A stretch of DNA of 33,421 nt from Planctomycetaceae bacterium. GTDB lineage: Bacteria; Planctomycetota; Planctomycetia; Pirellulales; Thermoguttaceae. Shown here in pieces: positions 20,970-30,110 of this stretch; position 1 is the stretch's first letter, and each line of letters begins with the position of its first letter. The notes beneath the pieces are model-generated. The model saw nothing but the letters and a program-made list of their open reading frames with translations, was not told the DNA's origin and did not search any database. The position numbers and the translations under genes are program-made. Where the stretch lies: contig WRMR01000002.1 in assembly GCA_009776995.1 (NCBI GenBank), positions 1-33,421 of the forward strand, read 5' to 3'.

Positions 20970-23816
20970 TCAATCCGTCGTACCAATCGCAGGCGGCGGC
21001 GAAAGTGCGGGAACGCCGGTTGTTCGTTGCAATCGTCCGGGCGATGCACTGAGAGACGGCGTGGGAGCCGTGATCGGCTGTTGGTTGAAATTCATGTCCG
21101 GTATCTGCATGACGGGAACGGTACTTCCGCCGCCATCAACCGTTGCTCCCTGCATCCGGCTTGAGGGCAATCCGGTGTTGGAACCGGCCGACGGACCGGG
21201 ATTTGCCAGCGGATTGACAGCCGTGGGAGCCATCGCCAGGGAGCCTTGCGGATTTGGTCCCGGTCTCGACATGCTTGGGACTCCCGGTGCAGTTGCTGAC
21301 GTATTGGTCGGAGGAAGCGTGTTCCTGTCATCCCGCAACGGATTTCCCTGTGCTATGGCAGATGTGCTGTCGCGCAGGGGCGGAGTGTCGCGTGCCAGTG
21401 CGCTGGGAGTTGTCTTGCTGTTGCGTTGATCCTGATAAAACCGTGACGTGATCTGGGTGTTCAGTTCCGTTTCAGCCGATTGGCATACGAGGATCGCGTT
21501 GACCTTGTGCCTGCCGGACTCCAATCCGCGTCCCTTGATTTTGTAAGTCAGCTTTTCACGGGCGGATAGGATAGGGATACGATCCAACACGACTTCACGA
21601 CCTTCCACGTCAATTTTTGCCCGCCCGCCGATCACGTCAATCGGCTCGATGGCACTGGCGAAATAGACGCCAACCTCAATGTTGTCCGCCGCTTTGGAAC
21701 CCCGGTTGGTGATGGTTACCACATACTCCGTCGTTGCCCCCACTTCGATGGGGTCTTGCGGTTTGTCGATTTCCAGGATGATGTCCGCGATGGCGTCCAC
21801 GGATGTGACGGCATTTGCCGTTTGCGCCAACCCGGTTTTTTCGGTGACTCTTGCGTCAAGCCGGCATTCGCCCTCGCGTTTCGCCTCGCAGATGACCGTG
21901 CAGACGAATTCGCCATTGATGGGAAGCGTTCCGGCATCCCATTGAACACGATTCGTATCGGAGTCATACTCGCCGTTGTGCGTGCAGGAAACGAATTTGA
22001 CGCCCAGCGGCAGTGACGCTTCAACCACCGTGTTCAGGGACGCGGTGGTTCCCGTATTGCGGGCAATCAGCACATAGTCAAGCGTGTTATCGACATACTG
22101 CATTCCCGGGGCGTCAATATCCAACTCCAGAGCGGCACGTTTGATCATGACGCGTTTTACCGTTTCTTCCGACAAACCGTAGAGACCGGTGGCCTCGACC
22201 TTGATTTGCAACTCGTCCATTTCCTGGGCTTCGACGATCACTTCCAGAACTTTCTCCTCGCCCACTTTCAGGGAAGGGATAATGGTTTCCGCCTTGACCA
22301 CGCCGGAGGTTGAAAGTCTTAAATCCAGATCGGTTGCGTCGCCGTTGCCGATGTTCCTGATTTTGAGTCGGTACGATTCTTCCGCCCCCCAAATCACTTC
22401 GTCAGCCCCTTCAAATTCCATTTTGATGACGGGCTGTTGCACGTCAATTTTGGTGTGGGACGCCCGATTCTTGAAATCGATATTGTATTTTAGTTCGAAG
22501 GGACGTTTATCGCTAAGCATGATATGGAGCTTGAGTGTTTCCGACTTGTTTGGCGCGATCGGGCCGACCTGCCATTGAAAAATCTCGTAATCGTCATTCT
22601 GTGATTCCGACAGCACTCTGGTCGAACCGGTTGACAATTCCGGCGGCTGAGTGTTTTGCGCCCAGCGCGGCAGGTCAATATTGAGAACCACTCCTTCCGC
22701 CGGAACCGAACTGCTGTTGGCCACGACAAACTTGTAGGTCTCTTCCTTGCCGACGATCATGGCTTTCGGGCCTTGGAGGTCAACAGACAACACTGGACTT
22801 TGCAACGTGATCAAACCCCCATCGTTTTTGGACACACTCCTTGAATCCTCCTGTCTGGGAATCGGCGTGGGACGGGATTGGGAAAGGGGTTGAGGTGCCC
22901 GTTGGGATGTCTGCTCTTGGGTAACCGGCTCGCGAACCGCTCCACTTCGTTTTTCGGAATCGGCTTCGGACGTTTTGTCGTCGGACGGAACAACAGGAGG
23001 CGTTGCAAGGCTGCCTGACAGACTTCTTGTCGGTGGGGTTTCCGTGGAAAGGCTTTTGCTGTCGGTGGAAATGGAATTGCGGCTGGCGACTTTTGTGCCG
23101 GTCTCGGTATCGGTGGAAATGGATTTTTCGTTGTTTGCAGTGACACTTTGCCTCGAGGTTTCCCGTGTCTGCGCTGGTTCCGGATCGCTACCCGCCACCG
23201 GAGGCGGTGACGGCAGACCGCTCGCCGACGAACGCGCCGCGTTTGTATTGGGCGGGCTAATCTCCGGGACCCGGTCCTGCAACTCTCTCATGCGTGACAG
23301 CGTACTGGAGGGCGTGGTTCCCTGACTGCCGACAGTGGAACCGGAGATGGCTTGTGACAAAGGCGGACGTTGATTGAGTGACTGGGTTGTCCCGTACTGT
23401 TGCGACGCCGAGACCGACGTGACCGGTTGGTAACTTGGCGATGTTCTTGCTCCCGTTGCGGAACCGGTCGCCGGATAACCTCCGCTTTTCGGACGGGGAG
23501 GCTGCACCGGTTGACTGTACTGCTGTTGCGGCACCGGCTGTGATTGCGGCATCGGCTGTGCCGCATTGGCCGGGGCCACATGCTGATTCGTGTTTTTAGG
23601 GCTGTCGCTACTGCCAAAGAGTTTGCCGAATAGAGTGCCGCCCGACTTTTGGTTGGCGGATTGTTGTTGGGACTGAGCCTGGATTTGTTCCTGAGTTTGG
23701 GGAACCGCCGTCGCATTATACTGTGCTTGAGCCAGGACATAAGAGTACGTTCCCAGAGCGATCAGAGTGACGACACTCATCCGAAATACACGCTGTAATT
23801 GTTTTGAACTCAACAT
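20970..23816 (-). CDS. Large secreted DUF11-repeat protein with Pro/Gln/Ser-rich N-terminal region
   Basis: 948 residues. A signal-like N-terminus (VFRMSVVTLIALGTYSYVLA) is followed by ~300 residues of low-complexity Gln/Pro/Ser/Thr sequence. Several ~110-residue beta domains follow: GPKAMIVGKEETYKFVVANS, EVIWGAEESYRLKIRNIGNG, YVDNTLDYVLIARNTGTTAS and PIEVGATTEYVVTITNRGSK. These are DUF11/CARDB-type Ig-like repeats typical of cell-surface proteins and abundant in planctomycetes. A final ~150 residues are again Pro/Ser-rich. It is probably an exported envelope or surface protein with no enzymatic motif. It is transcribed toward acpS and separated from it by repeats. Confidence 0.82.
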   Translation of the reverse strand: MLSSKQLQRVFRMSVVTLIALGTYSYVLAQAQYNATAVPQTQEQIQAQSQQQSANQKSGGTLFGKLFGSSDSPKNTNQHVAPANAAQPMPQSQPVPQQQYSQPVQPPRPKSGGYPATGSATGARTSPSYQPVTSVSASQQYGTTQSLNQRPPLSQAISGSTVGSQGTTPSSTLSRMRELQDRVPEISPPNTNAARSSASGLPSPPPVAGSDPEPAQTRETSRQSVTANNEKSISTDTETGTKVASRNSISTDSKSLSTETPPTRSLSGSLATPPVVPSDDKTSEADSEKRSGAVREPVTQEQTSQRAPQPLSQSRPTPIPRQEDSRSVSKNDGGLITLQSPVLSVDLQGPKAMIVGKEETYKFVVANSSSVPAEGVVLNIDLPRWAQNTQPPELSTGSTRVLSESQNDDYEIFQWQVGPIAPNKSETLKLHIMLSDKRPFELKYNIDFKNRASHTKIDVQQPVIKMEFEGADEVIWGAEESYRLKIRNIGNGDATDLDLRLSTSGVVKAETIIPSLKVGEEKVLEVIVEAQEMDELQIKVEATGLYGLSEETVKRVMIKRAALELDIDAPGMQYVDNTLDYVLIARNTGTTASLNTVVEASLPLGVKFVSCTHNGEYDSDTNRVQWDAGTLPINGEFVCTVICEAKREGECRLDARVTEKTGLAQTANAVTSVDAIADIILEIDKPQDPIEVGATTEYVVTITNRGSKAADNIEVGVYFASAIEPIDVIGGRAKIDVEGREVVLDRIPILSAREKLTYKIKGRGLESGRHKVNAILVCQSAETELNTQITSRFYQDQRNSKTTPSALARDTPPLRDSTSAIAQGNPLRDDRNTLPPTNTSATAPGVPSMSRPGPNPQGSLAMAPTAVNPLANPGPSAGSNTGLPSSRMQGATVDGGGSTVPVMQIPDMNFNQQPITAPTPSLSASPGRLQRTTGVPALSPPPAIGTTD

Positions 23817-24127
23817 CGCGTTGTCTTTCTTTTGAAACCGGAACTGAAAAACCGGACTGCTTGTTATGGTTTCCCAGTTGCAGTTGTGATAGCACCGAAC
23901 GCTTGGGTGTCAATTAAAATCGTGCTTTTATCAAAAAATCAACTGTTGGCAAAATGATTCCTGAAAATTTCACCAAACCCCGTATTTTACAAATCATGGA
24001 AGCGATCAACGGACAAAGCCGTTTCATCATCATGTTGTATCGAACAATCTCAAAAGAAAGATTAAGAAAAAATTGCCGATTGTCCGGTTTTTGCAGAATA
24101 GCCGGAGAGCCGAGGCAATGTATTGGT

Positions 24128-25279
24128 TTAAAGCCGCGTTTTTCTGGACTCACCGGGAACATCGCGAACATATTTCGGCACGGCGTAGCCGGGCAAAGTC
24201 GCGCTCAGTTTCGAGGCCAGCACCTGCCCCTTGACTGTCGGAACTTCAAAATGCGCGGCACCTTGAACCTTGTCAAGCTGGTGCAGATAATATGGGATCA
24301 TTCGGCTGTTTGCGAGTTTTTCACAAAGATCGAAAAGTGTCTCAAAACGGTCGTTGACGTGTCGCAACAGGACCGTTTGGCTCAAAACCGGAATTCCCGC
24401 GTCAACGATTGCGGCAATCGCGTTGACCACTTTGTCGGACAGTTCGTTCGGATGATTCACATGCAGAACAACATAAACGGCCCCCCCAGCCGGGGAGAAT
24501 CGAAAAGCTTGGAGTGACTCAACCAGTTGCGGCGTCACCCGTTCGGGCAAAAAGATCGGCATTCGGGTATGCACTCTGACCCTATTCCCAGGATACAAGT
24601 CTTTGATATAATTGAACATCCCGTGGAGTGTGGCGTCGTCCAGCATGAGAGGGTCGCCGCCGCTGAGAATGATTTCGCGGACGTCACTGATTTCCTCATT
24701 GTTCTTGGAAGAGTCCGTTGAGTTTTGAATAGAAAAGTGTTTGGTATCCATCCTGCGGAGCGGGGACAAAATCGACTTTTTTTTCAAAGAATGGCGGCGA
24801 AAACAGAAGCGACAATGGCTGGCACAGTGGTCTGTGGCTAAAACCAGTTCGCGTCCCGGATATTTTTGCAACACCGGCAGGTGGAAGAATTTTTCATAAG
24901 CGGAAAGATCACTTTTTGTACAATTCGGGGTTAAAATACAGGAACCCGGTAGCGGAGTTTGTTTGATGTAACTTGATTCTTCGAGTGGGTCGTTGGAAAA
25001 TCCCGGAATTGTTTCCAGTTCCTCTTGACGAGGCAGAATTTGCAACAAAAGCGGATCGTTGGGATTGCCTGGTTCGATGCGGCTGAGAAAATCACGAGTG
25101 ACGTTCAGCGGTTGGATGGTTGCGGATTCCGCAGAAACGGCAGAAGCTGGTAGTTGCAATTTTTCGCAGAGTTCCCCGGGTTCGGTTACATTATCGCGCA
25201 AGAGGGACTGCCAATCAGAGTGGTGGGAATTCGAACGCGACGTATTGTTTGGCTGTTGAAGTTGCGTCATGGGGATCAT
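24128..25279 (-). CDS. epmB: EF-P beta-lysylation protein EpmB (radical SAM lysine 2,3-aminomutase family)
   Basis: 383 residues. The radical SAM cluster motif CASHCRFCF (Cys152, 156, 159) is followed by REIILSGGDPLMLDD, VRVHTRMPIFLPERVT, AVYVVLHVNHPNELS, VLSQTVLLRHVND and YYLHQLDKVQGAAHFEV. It ends GYAVPKYVRDVPGESRKT, where Lys380 matches the PLP-binding lysine of EpmB/KamA. EpmB converts alpha-lysine to (R)-beta-lysine for attachment to EF-P. It is divergent from efp across 136 bp, which supports this role over lysine degradation. An unusual stretch between ~105 and 150 (SCILTPNCTKSDLS) carries two extra Cys. The ligase partner EpmA is not in the window. Confidence 0.87.
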   Translation of the reverse strand: MIPMTQLQQPNNTSRSNSHHSDWQSLLRDNVTEPGELCEKLQLPASAVSAESATIQPLNVTRDFLSRIEPGNPNDPLLLQILPRQEELETIPGFSNDPLEESSYIKQTPLPGSCILTPNCTKSDLSAYEKFFHLPVLQKYPGRELVLATDHCASHCRFCFRRHSLKKKSILSPLRRMDTKHFSIQNSTDSSKNNEEISDVREIILSGGDPLMLDDATLHGMFNYIKDLYPGNRVRVHTRMPIFLPERVTPQLVESLQAFRFSPAGGAVYVVLHVNHPNELSDKVVNAIAAIVDAGIPVLSQTVLLRHVNDRFETLFDLCEKLANSRMIPYYLHQLDKVQGAAHFEVPTVKGQVLASKLSATLPGYAVPKYVRDVPGESRKTRL

Positions 25280-25415
25280 TAAATATGCCTGTCCGGAACA
25301 GGATGAATCTCATCAAGTTGAAAACTTTACATTCCCGGCAATTGAAGTTCATCATCGCAGTAGAATCACAACCACTCATCGACAACAGATATTATTATAA
25401 TAAGGAACAGGTTCT

Positions 25416-25985
25416 ATGGCCAGCTACAGCACAAGTGATTTTCGCAAAGGCCTCAAAGTGCAAATTGACGGCGACCCGTATATCATGGCCGAGTGCAATT
25501 TTGTCAAGCCGGGCAAGGGACAGGCTCTTTACAAATGCAAGTTGCGTAACCTCCTCAAAGGCACGGTTCTCGACCGTACCTACAAAAGCGGTGATTCGCT
25601 TGACGCGGCGGACATCGAAGAAATCGAGGCGACGTTTCTGTACTCGCAGGGCACGCAATTCATTTTTATGGATGCCAAAACCTACGAACAGTATGAACTG
25701 GAAAAAGACGCCATCGATGACGCCTGGAAATACCTCAAGGAAGGCATGGCCTGCAAGATGATGTTGTTCAATAACAACCCCATCGGTATGACGCCGCCCA
25801 ACCACGTTGTGTTGCTCATCACTTACACCGAACCGGGTGTGCGGGGTAATACAGCGACCAATCTGACGAAACCCGCGACGGTCGATACAGGCGCGGAAAT
25901 CATTGTTCCCAATTTCGTCGAAATGGGCGAGTCTATCCGCGTTGACACCCGAACCGGCGAATACATTGAACGTGTCAAAGAATAA
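25416..25985 (+). CDS. efp: Translation elongation factor P
   Basis: 189 residues, full length. The N-terminal KOW-like domain contains VKPGKGQA, with Lys34 at the E. coli modification site. Two OB domains follow (FIFMDAKTYEQYEL; VVLLITYTEPGVRGNTATN), ending IRVDTRTGEYIERVK. EF-P relieves ribosome stalling at polyproline. AAGGA lies ~10 bases before the ATG. The adjacent divergent epmB and the KPGKG tip suggest beta-lysylation at Lys34. The 25280-25415 interval is AT-rich and presumably holds both promoters. Confidence 0.97.
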   Translation: MASYSTSDFRKGLKVQIDGDPYIMAECNFVKPGKGQALYKCKLRNLLKGTVLDRTYKSGDSLDAADIEEIEATFLYSQGTQFIFMDAKTYEQYELEKDAIDDAWKYLKEGMACKMMLFNNNPIGMTPPNHVVLLITYTEPGVRGNTATNLTKPATVDTGAEIIVPNFVEMGESIRVDTRTGEYIERVKE

Positions 25986-26031
25986 CGTGTCGCTGTTTTT
26001 TCCTGCCTTTTTTTGTGGAAACGGCATTGTG

Positions 26032-26040
26032 TGTTAAAAT
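26032..26040 (+). promoter_or_regulatory. Extended -10 motif upstream of the adenylate-forming enzyme
   Basis: GTGTGTTAAAATTGACATG has TG-T-TAAAAT 58 bp before the next gene's ATG. No Shine-Dalgarno is evident before that ATG. Confidence 0.4.
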
Positions 26041-26097
26041 TGACATGAGGGATGGAGATTGGTGTTTTCACTTTAATAATAACAATCATCACATATC

Positions 26098-27480
26098 ATG
26101 TCACTTTACAAGGTATTTCTCCAGAATGTTCTTTTTCCGATTGACGCCTATCTGTCGGGAAAAGGAAAACTGTTCCAATACCGCCGCGAATTTGAAGCGA
26201 CGCAGTATTTGCCGCCGGACGAAATACGCCGGTTGAATTGGCAGCGTCTCCAGGCGATTTTGTACCACGCTTATGCCAAAATTCCGTTTTACCGCAAGAG
26301 TTTCGACGCGGCTGGCGTGACTCCCGACGATGTGCAGGCGGAAAGTGATTTATTGCGGTTGCCGATTCTCGAAAAATATCAGGTGCAAGATCATCTCGAC
26401 GAACTTGTTGTGCCGGATTGGCCGAAACACGACCTGATGATCGATCAAACCGGCGGTTCGACCGGCACACCCGTGCGATATTACCGTAGCATGGATCGTA
26501 ACATCTCGCGTGAAGCGGCAACCTGGCGGCACAATCACTGGGCAGGCTGGGATATTTGCGACAAAGCCGCCGCACTCTGGGGAGCCCGTCGCGACATGGA
26601 ACAGCCAACCAGGTTGTTAAGTCGTTTCCGTTCCTTCTTTCTCGACCGAACAATTCTTTTGAATACGGCCGTTTTCAACGAGTCGGACGCACTGGCTTTC
26701 AACGAGCGGCTCAAAACGTATCGCCCCAAGTGCATTTTGGGTTATGCCAACGCGCTGGTCGTGTTCGCGTTCATACTGAAGGAGAGAAATGTCACGGCTT
26801 ACACGCCGTTTTCGATCATCTCGTCCGCTGAAATGCTGTCCCCGGAGAACCGCAAAATCATCGAAGACGTGTTCGGGTGCAAGGTATACAATCGCTACGG
26901 CTCGAGGGAAACGTCGATCATCGCCAGTGAGTGTGATCGACACGAAGGCATGCACCTGATGGCCGAAGGGTTGCATGTCGAACTGCTGGTCAACGGTCGT
27001 CACGCCCAGCCCGGCGAGATGGGAGAGGTCGTCGTCACGGATTTGCTCAATCTGCCGATGCCGCTTGTACGATACCGCATTGGCGACACGGCACGCTGGT
27101 ATGACAAGCCGTGTTCCTGCGGTCGCGGACTGCCAATGCTGGCCGAGCTGACCGGACGTGTGACCGATTTTCTCGTGACCGACAACGGCTCGCTGTGTTC
27201 CGGTGCTTCGCTCACGGCACTGGTGGTCGCCTGGCGTCCAACGCTTAAGCAAATTCAAATTTACCAGGAACGGCAGGGGGAAGTCGTTTTCCGCATCGCT
27301 TCCGGGCAGGGGAACCCCTTGCCGGACGACGATCTGGATTTTGTCCGTGAAAAATCGGCGATTTACCTCGGCAAAGGAACGAAAGTCGAGTTCGAGTTCG
27401 TCGATGAAATTCCCAAGACGGCTTCGGGCAAGTCGCTGTTCTCCATCTCGAAAGCCGCACCGTACCAATTCGCGGAATAG
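26098..27480 (+). CDS. Phenylacetate-CoA ligase/CapK-like adenylate-forming enzyme
   Basis: 460 residues. The adenylation P-loop is DQTGGSTGTPVRYYRS (~120-135). It is followed by CILGYANALVVFA, FSIISSAEMLSP, CKVYNRYGSRET (motif A5-like), GEMGEVVVTDLLNLPMPLVRYRIGDTA and a C-terminal PKTASGKSLFSIS. This order matches the PaaK/CapK/coenzyme F390 synthetase branch of acyl-adenylating enzymes, many of which work in surface polysaccharide or secondary metabolism clusters. Two Cys in CSCGRG are typical of the branch. The substrate cannot be told. The neighbours (efp upstream, unknown membrane protein downstream) give little help. Confidence 0.82.
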   Translation: MSLYKVFLQNVLFPIDAYLSGKGKLFQYRREFEATQYLPPDEIRRLNWQRLQAILYHAYAKIPFYRKSFDAAGVTPDDVQAESDLLRLPILEKYQVQDHLDELVVPDWPKHDLMIDQTGGSTGTPVRYYRSMDRNISREAATWRHNHWAGWDICDKAAALWGARRDMEQPTRLLSRFRSFFLDRTILLNTAVFNESDALAFNERLKTYRPKCILGYANALVVFAFILKERNVTAYTPFSIISSAEMLSPENRKIIEDVFGCKVYNRYGSRETSIIASECDRHEGMHLMAEGLHVELLVNGRHAQPGEMGEVVVTDLLNLPMPLVRYRIGDTARWYDKPCSCGRGLPMLAELTGRVTDFLVTDNGSLCSGASLTALVVAWRPTLKQIQIYQERQGEVVFRIASGQGNPLPDDDLDFVREKSAIYLGKGTKVEFEFVDEIPKTASGKSLFSISKAAPYQFAE

Positions 27481-27531
27481 GGGCTTCCACTCATAGCTTT
27501 TGAAAAATCACCTTTTTCAGAATCGACACGC

Positions 27532-28548
27532 ATGACAACCCGGGAAGACGCATTTTCGACGAACAGATGGAACCTGCTATCGATCTTCTTGTGTATTGAA
27601 GCGATGGCACTGTTGTTGACCAGCCCGATCGTTTTGGCCGCGACCTGGGGCATCACGCGGCACACGCTTTTCGCCTTTGCGGGCGTGTTCGTAATCACGT
27701 TGCCGTTTTGCCTGCTTCTGGCCTGGTCACATAACCTTTACGTACGGAAGCGGAGCGGCTTCGTCGAACTGGACGACGGCACGTTGCACTACTACGAGAA
27801 CGAAAACGAGTCACCGGTTTATTCCGCGCCGCTGGAAGATTGTCTCTGGTTTGAAGGGTATCGCACTTGGGCAACGCTTCCCCGCCTGGACAAGGTCAAT
27901 GTATTCCAAATCGTGGTCGGTCCCCAAGTGATTTTGCTACAATTTCCCGAATGGTGTTACATCCCCGAACACAAATCGCGAAAAACGACCATGGCCGAAC
28001 AGCCTGTCATTATCGCGGTTGGTCAATCGCGGGAACCCCGCGAACAATGGTTGACCGTCCTCGAAAGCATGGGAATCGCGTGTGACATGACGCGACACCA
28101 ACGTCCGCTGGCCCCGATTTCCAACGGTTTGGCAACATGCTGGTTTCTTTTGTGCGGTATGGTTGCCTTTCTCAAGTTACCCGAAGCGGCAAGAGGAATC
28201 ATAAGTGTGCTGAACCATTGGAACGTTCCTGCTGACGTCGCTGAAGCAATTGGTTTTTCAGTATTTTTTCCCGGGATTGTTTTCCTGTTGTTATGGATGT
28301 GCGTTTTTCCATTGCTCTGGATCAGTCTCAGAACAAATGTCGGCAAAGTCAAAGTGACATGGTATGAACTTGTCATAAGTGGAGCGGCAATTCTTGTGTT
28401 CATTCTTGGTGCTATATGGTTTGGTATGGATGCCAAAACCTTTGACTGGAAAATGACCTACACGATCAGTACGGTTGTGATGTGTACCGTGACTTTTTTG
28501 TGTTATTGTCTGAACATACGCTCACCTCACCCACGCCGACGCCCATGA
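27532..28548 (+). CDS. Hypothetical multi-pass membrane protein
   Basis: 338 residues, family not recognised. Two N-terminal hydrophobic segments (LLTSPIVLAATWGI; LFAFAGVFVITLPFCLLLAW) are followed by a ~130-residue soluble part containing SGFVELDDGTLHYYENENES and PRLDKVNVFQIVVGPQVILL, then four C-terminal segments (TCWFLLCGMVAFL, FFPGIVFLLLWMCVFPLLWI, LVISGAAILVFILGAIWF, STVVMCTVTFLCYCLNI). The soluble part looks like a small beta domain, as in bacterial PH-like proteins, but this is only a structural guess. It overlaps the next gene by ATGA and probably works with it. Confidence 0.65.
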   Translation: MTTREDAFSTNRWNLLSIFLCIEAMALLLTSPIVLAATWGITRHTLFAFAGVFVITLPFCLLLAWSHNLYVRKRSGFVELDDGTLHYYENENESPVYSAPLEDCLWFEGYRTWATLPRLDKVNVFQIVVGPQVILLQFPEWCYIPEHKSRKTTMAEQPVIIAVGQSREPREQWLTVLESMGIACDMTRHQRPLAPISNGLATCWFLLCGMVAFLKLPEAARGIISVLNHWNVPADVAEAIGFSVFFPGIVFLLLWMCVFPLLWISLRTNVGKVKVTWYELVISGAAILVFILGAIWFGMDAKTFDWKMTYTISTVVMCTVTFLCYCLNIRSPHPRRRP

Positions 28549-29756
28549 ATTTTACCTTCACGAATTTTCGACCACAGATTGTCACGCCGGAGTTTTTGGA
28601 AGAGCGTGAGCATTTCCTGCCGATCCGCATTGAAGTCCTCCTGGAACGCATGGTGCAGGAGGAGCGACTCGACGACATGGAACGGGAACACTTTCGTGTT
28701 CTTCGGCGGTTGCTGGCCGACCGTTTTCATTATGAATACCACAGGGATCTCGAATCGCTGAAAAACGATTTTGTGCCCTTTGATCCGGATTGCGAAACAC
28801 TCTGCGAACCGGAATACACGGACGGGCAATTGCGCGAAATCCGGTTGCGGCTCTATGACTCCATCCGTGAGGTGCTGCAAATCGGCAACTACCGCGAGAT
28901 GACACCGGAACAATTTGCCGAGTGCCTCGAATTGCAGCCGATCGGCGGGTTGAGCGTCCGTGTCGATACCGGCGATTTCGACCAGTTCCACGTTTATTAC
29001 CGCGGCGTCCGGCAACGTGAGGAAACCGAACGCATCCTCTTTTTCTGGAAGCGGACTCGACCGGTGGCCAGTCTGAACCGCGTGTTCGTCATCGCGCGTT
29101 TCAAGCCGGAATACGGCGGTCGGGTTTTGGTCAAAATGTTCAAGGACATCCCCGTCGAAAACATCAAGATCATCGCCCCGAAGGTCAAACTCGGAATGCC
29201 GGTCTTCGCGCGGGTCAAGATCGGCGGCAGTGTTGCCGGTTCGCTGATTACCCCGCTTTCAAAACTTGTGTTTGCGTTCACCATGTCGTGGATTTACTTC
29301 TGCATTATTCTCGGCGGTTTGCTCCTGGCCGCGTTCAAAGGCACGATGAGTTTTCTCAACAGCCGCACGAAGTACATGCAGGTGTATTCGAGCAACCTGT
29401 ACTACCGGAACCTGTCGAACAACACCGCCGCCCTGACCACGCTGCTCGACGCGGCGGAAACGCAGGAACTGAAAGAGACGCTGCTCGGCTATTTTATTCT
29501 GTACCTCAACCGGGACCGCGACATGACGGAGGAAGAACTCGACACGGCGACCGAACGCTGGATCGACGAGCAGTTCGGTCACCATTTCGATTTTGAGGTC
29601 GTTGACGCCATCCGCAAACTGGTCGAAAAGGAGATCGTGCATGTCACGGAGCTGTCACCCGGTCAATTCGGTTATCGCGTTCGCAGTTTACCAGAAGCCC
29701 TGGTACAACTCGACCAGGCCTGGGATGATTTCAACACCTTTCCCAACGTGGCGTAG
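28545..29756 (+). CDS. DUF3754 (TMEM143-like) family protein
   Basis: The ORF track starts at 28482, inside the previous gene. The ATG at 28545 overlaps the previous stop as ATGA and gives 403 residues beginning MNFTFTNFRPQIVTPEFLEE. The DUF3754 pattern is visible: REHFLPIRIEVLLERMVQE, VYYRGVRQREETERILFFWK, RFKPEYGGRVLVKMFKDIP, one or two hydrophobic helices (LVFAFTMSWIYFCIILGGLLLAA), and KYMQVYSSNLYYRNLSNNTAALTTLLDAAETQELKETLL. The family occurs in bacteria and, as TMEM143, in mitochondria; its function is unknown. It is translationally coupled to the preceding membrane protein. Confidence 0.78.
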   Translation: MNFTFTNFRPQIVTPEFLEEREHFLPIRIEVLLERMVQEERLDDMEREHFRVLRRLLADRFHYEYHRDLESLKNDFVPFDPDCETLCEPEYTDGQLREIRLRLYDSIREVLQIGNYREMTPEQFAECLELQPIGGLSVRVDTGDFDQFHVYYRGVRQREETERILFFWKRTRPVASLNRVFVIARFKPEYGGRVLVKMFKDIPVENIKIIAPKVKLGMPVFARVKIGGSVAGSLITPLSKLVFAFTMSWIYFCIILGGLLLAAFKGTMSFLNSRTKYMQVYSSNLYYRNLSNNTAALTTLLDAAETQELKETLLGYFILYLNRDRDMTEEELDTATERWIDEQFGHHFDFEVVDAIRKLVEKEIVHVTELSPGQFGYRVRSLPEALVQLDQAWDDFNTFPNVA

Positions 29757-29856
29757 TTGTTCTCGAAACCAGAACAGTATTTTCGCCACAAAGAAATTCA
29801 GAGATGAGAGTTCAAAGTGTTCTTGGGGCTCACAAAAAAAATCCGTTGTTCGATCG

Positions 29857-29883
29857 ATCAGAGCCGTGACGTGGAACGGTCAT
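29857..29883. repeat. Dispersed AGAGCCGYGACGGT repeat, copy C
   Basis: GATCAGAGCCGTGACGTGGA ACGGTCA is a slightly shortened relative of the copies at 9391 and 10989. The 29757-30110 interval has no other recognisable feature. Confidence 0.5.
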
Positions 29884-30110
29884 TCCATTCGATGACTCTT
29901 ACGGCTCCGATTGAAATGTCCATGTGATATTTCACCTTGCAATCAACCAGCCTTTTCACAAACAGCGAAAAGGTACGCAATCCAGTGGTTTAACGACTTC
30001 AAAACGACCGGTTCATGCTAAAGTGAAGGTGAATGATTATATGACAAATTCATTCTTTTTTATGTTTCCCCGTGAAGAAATCCGTTGCACTGTGGATTTA
30101 CGGAATCGCG

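Noticed and set aside
23954-24517. 187-aa plus-strand ORF
   Set aside because: It is mostly antisense to epmB, whose radical SAM motifs are unambiguous, and its translation matches nothing recognised.
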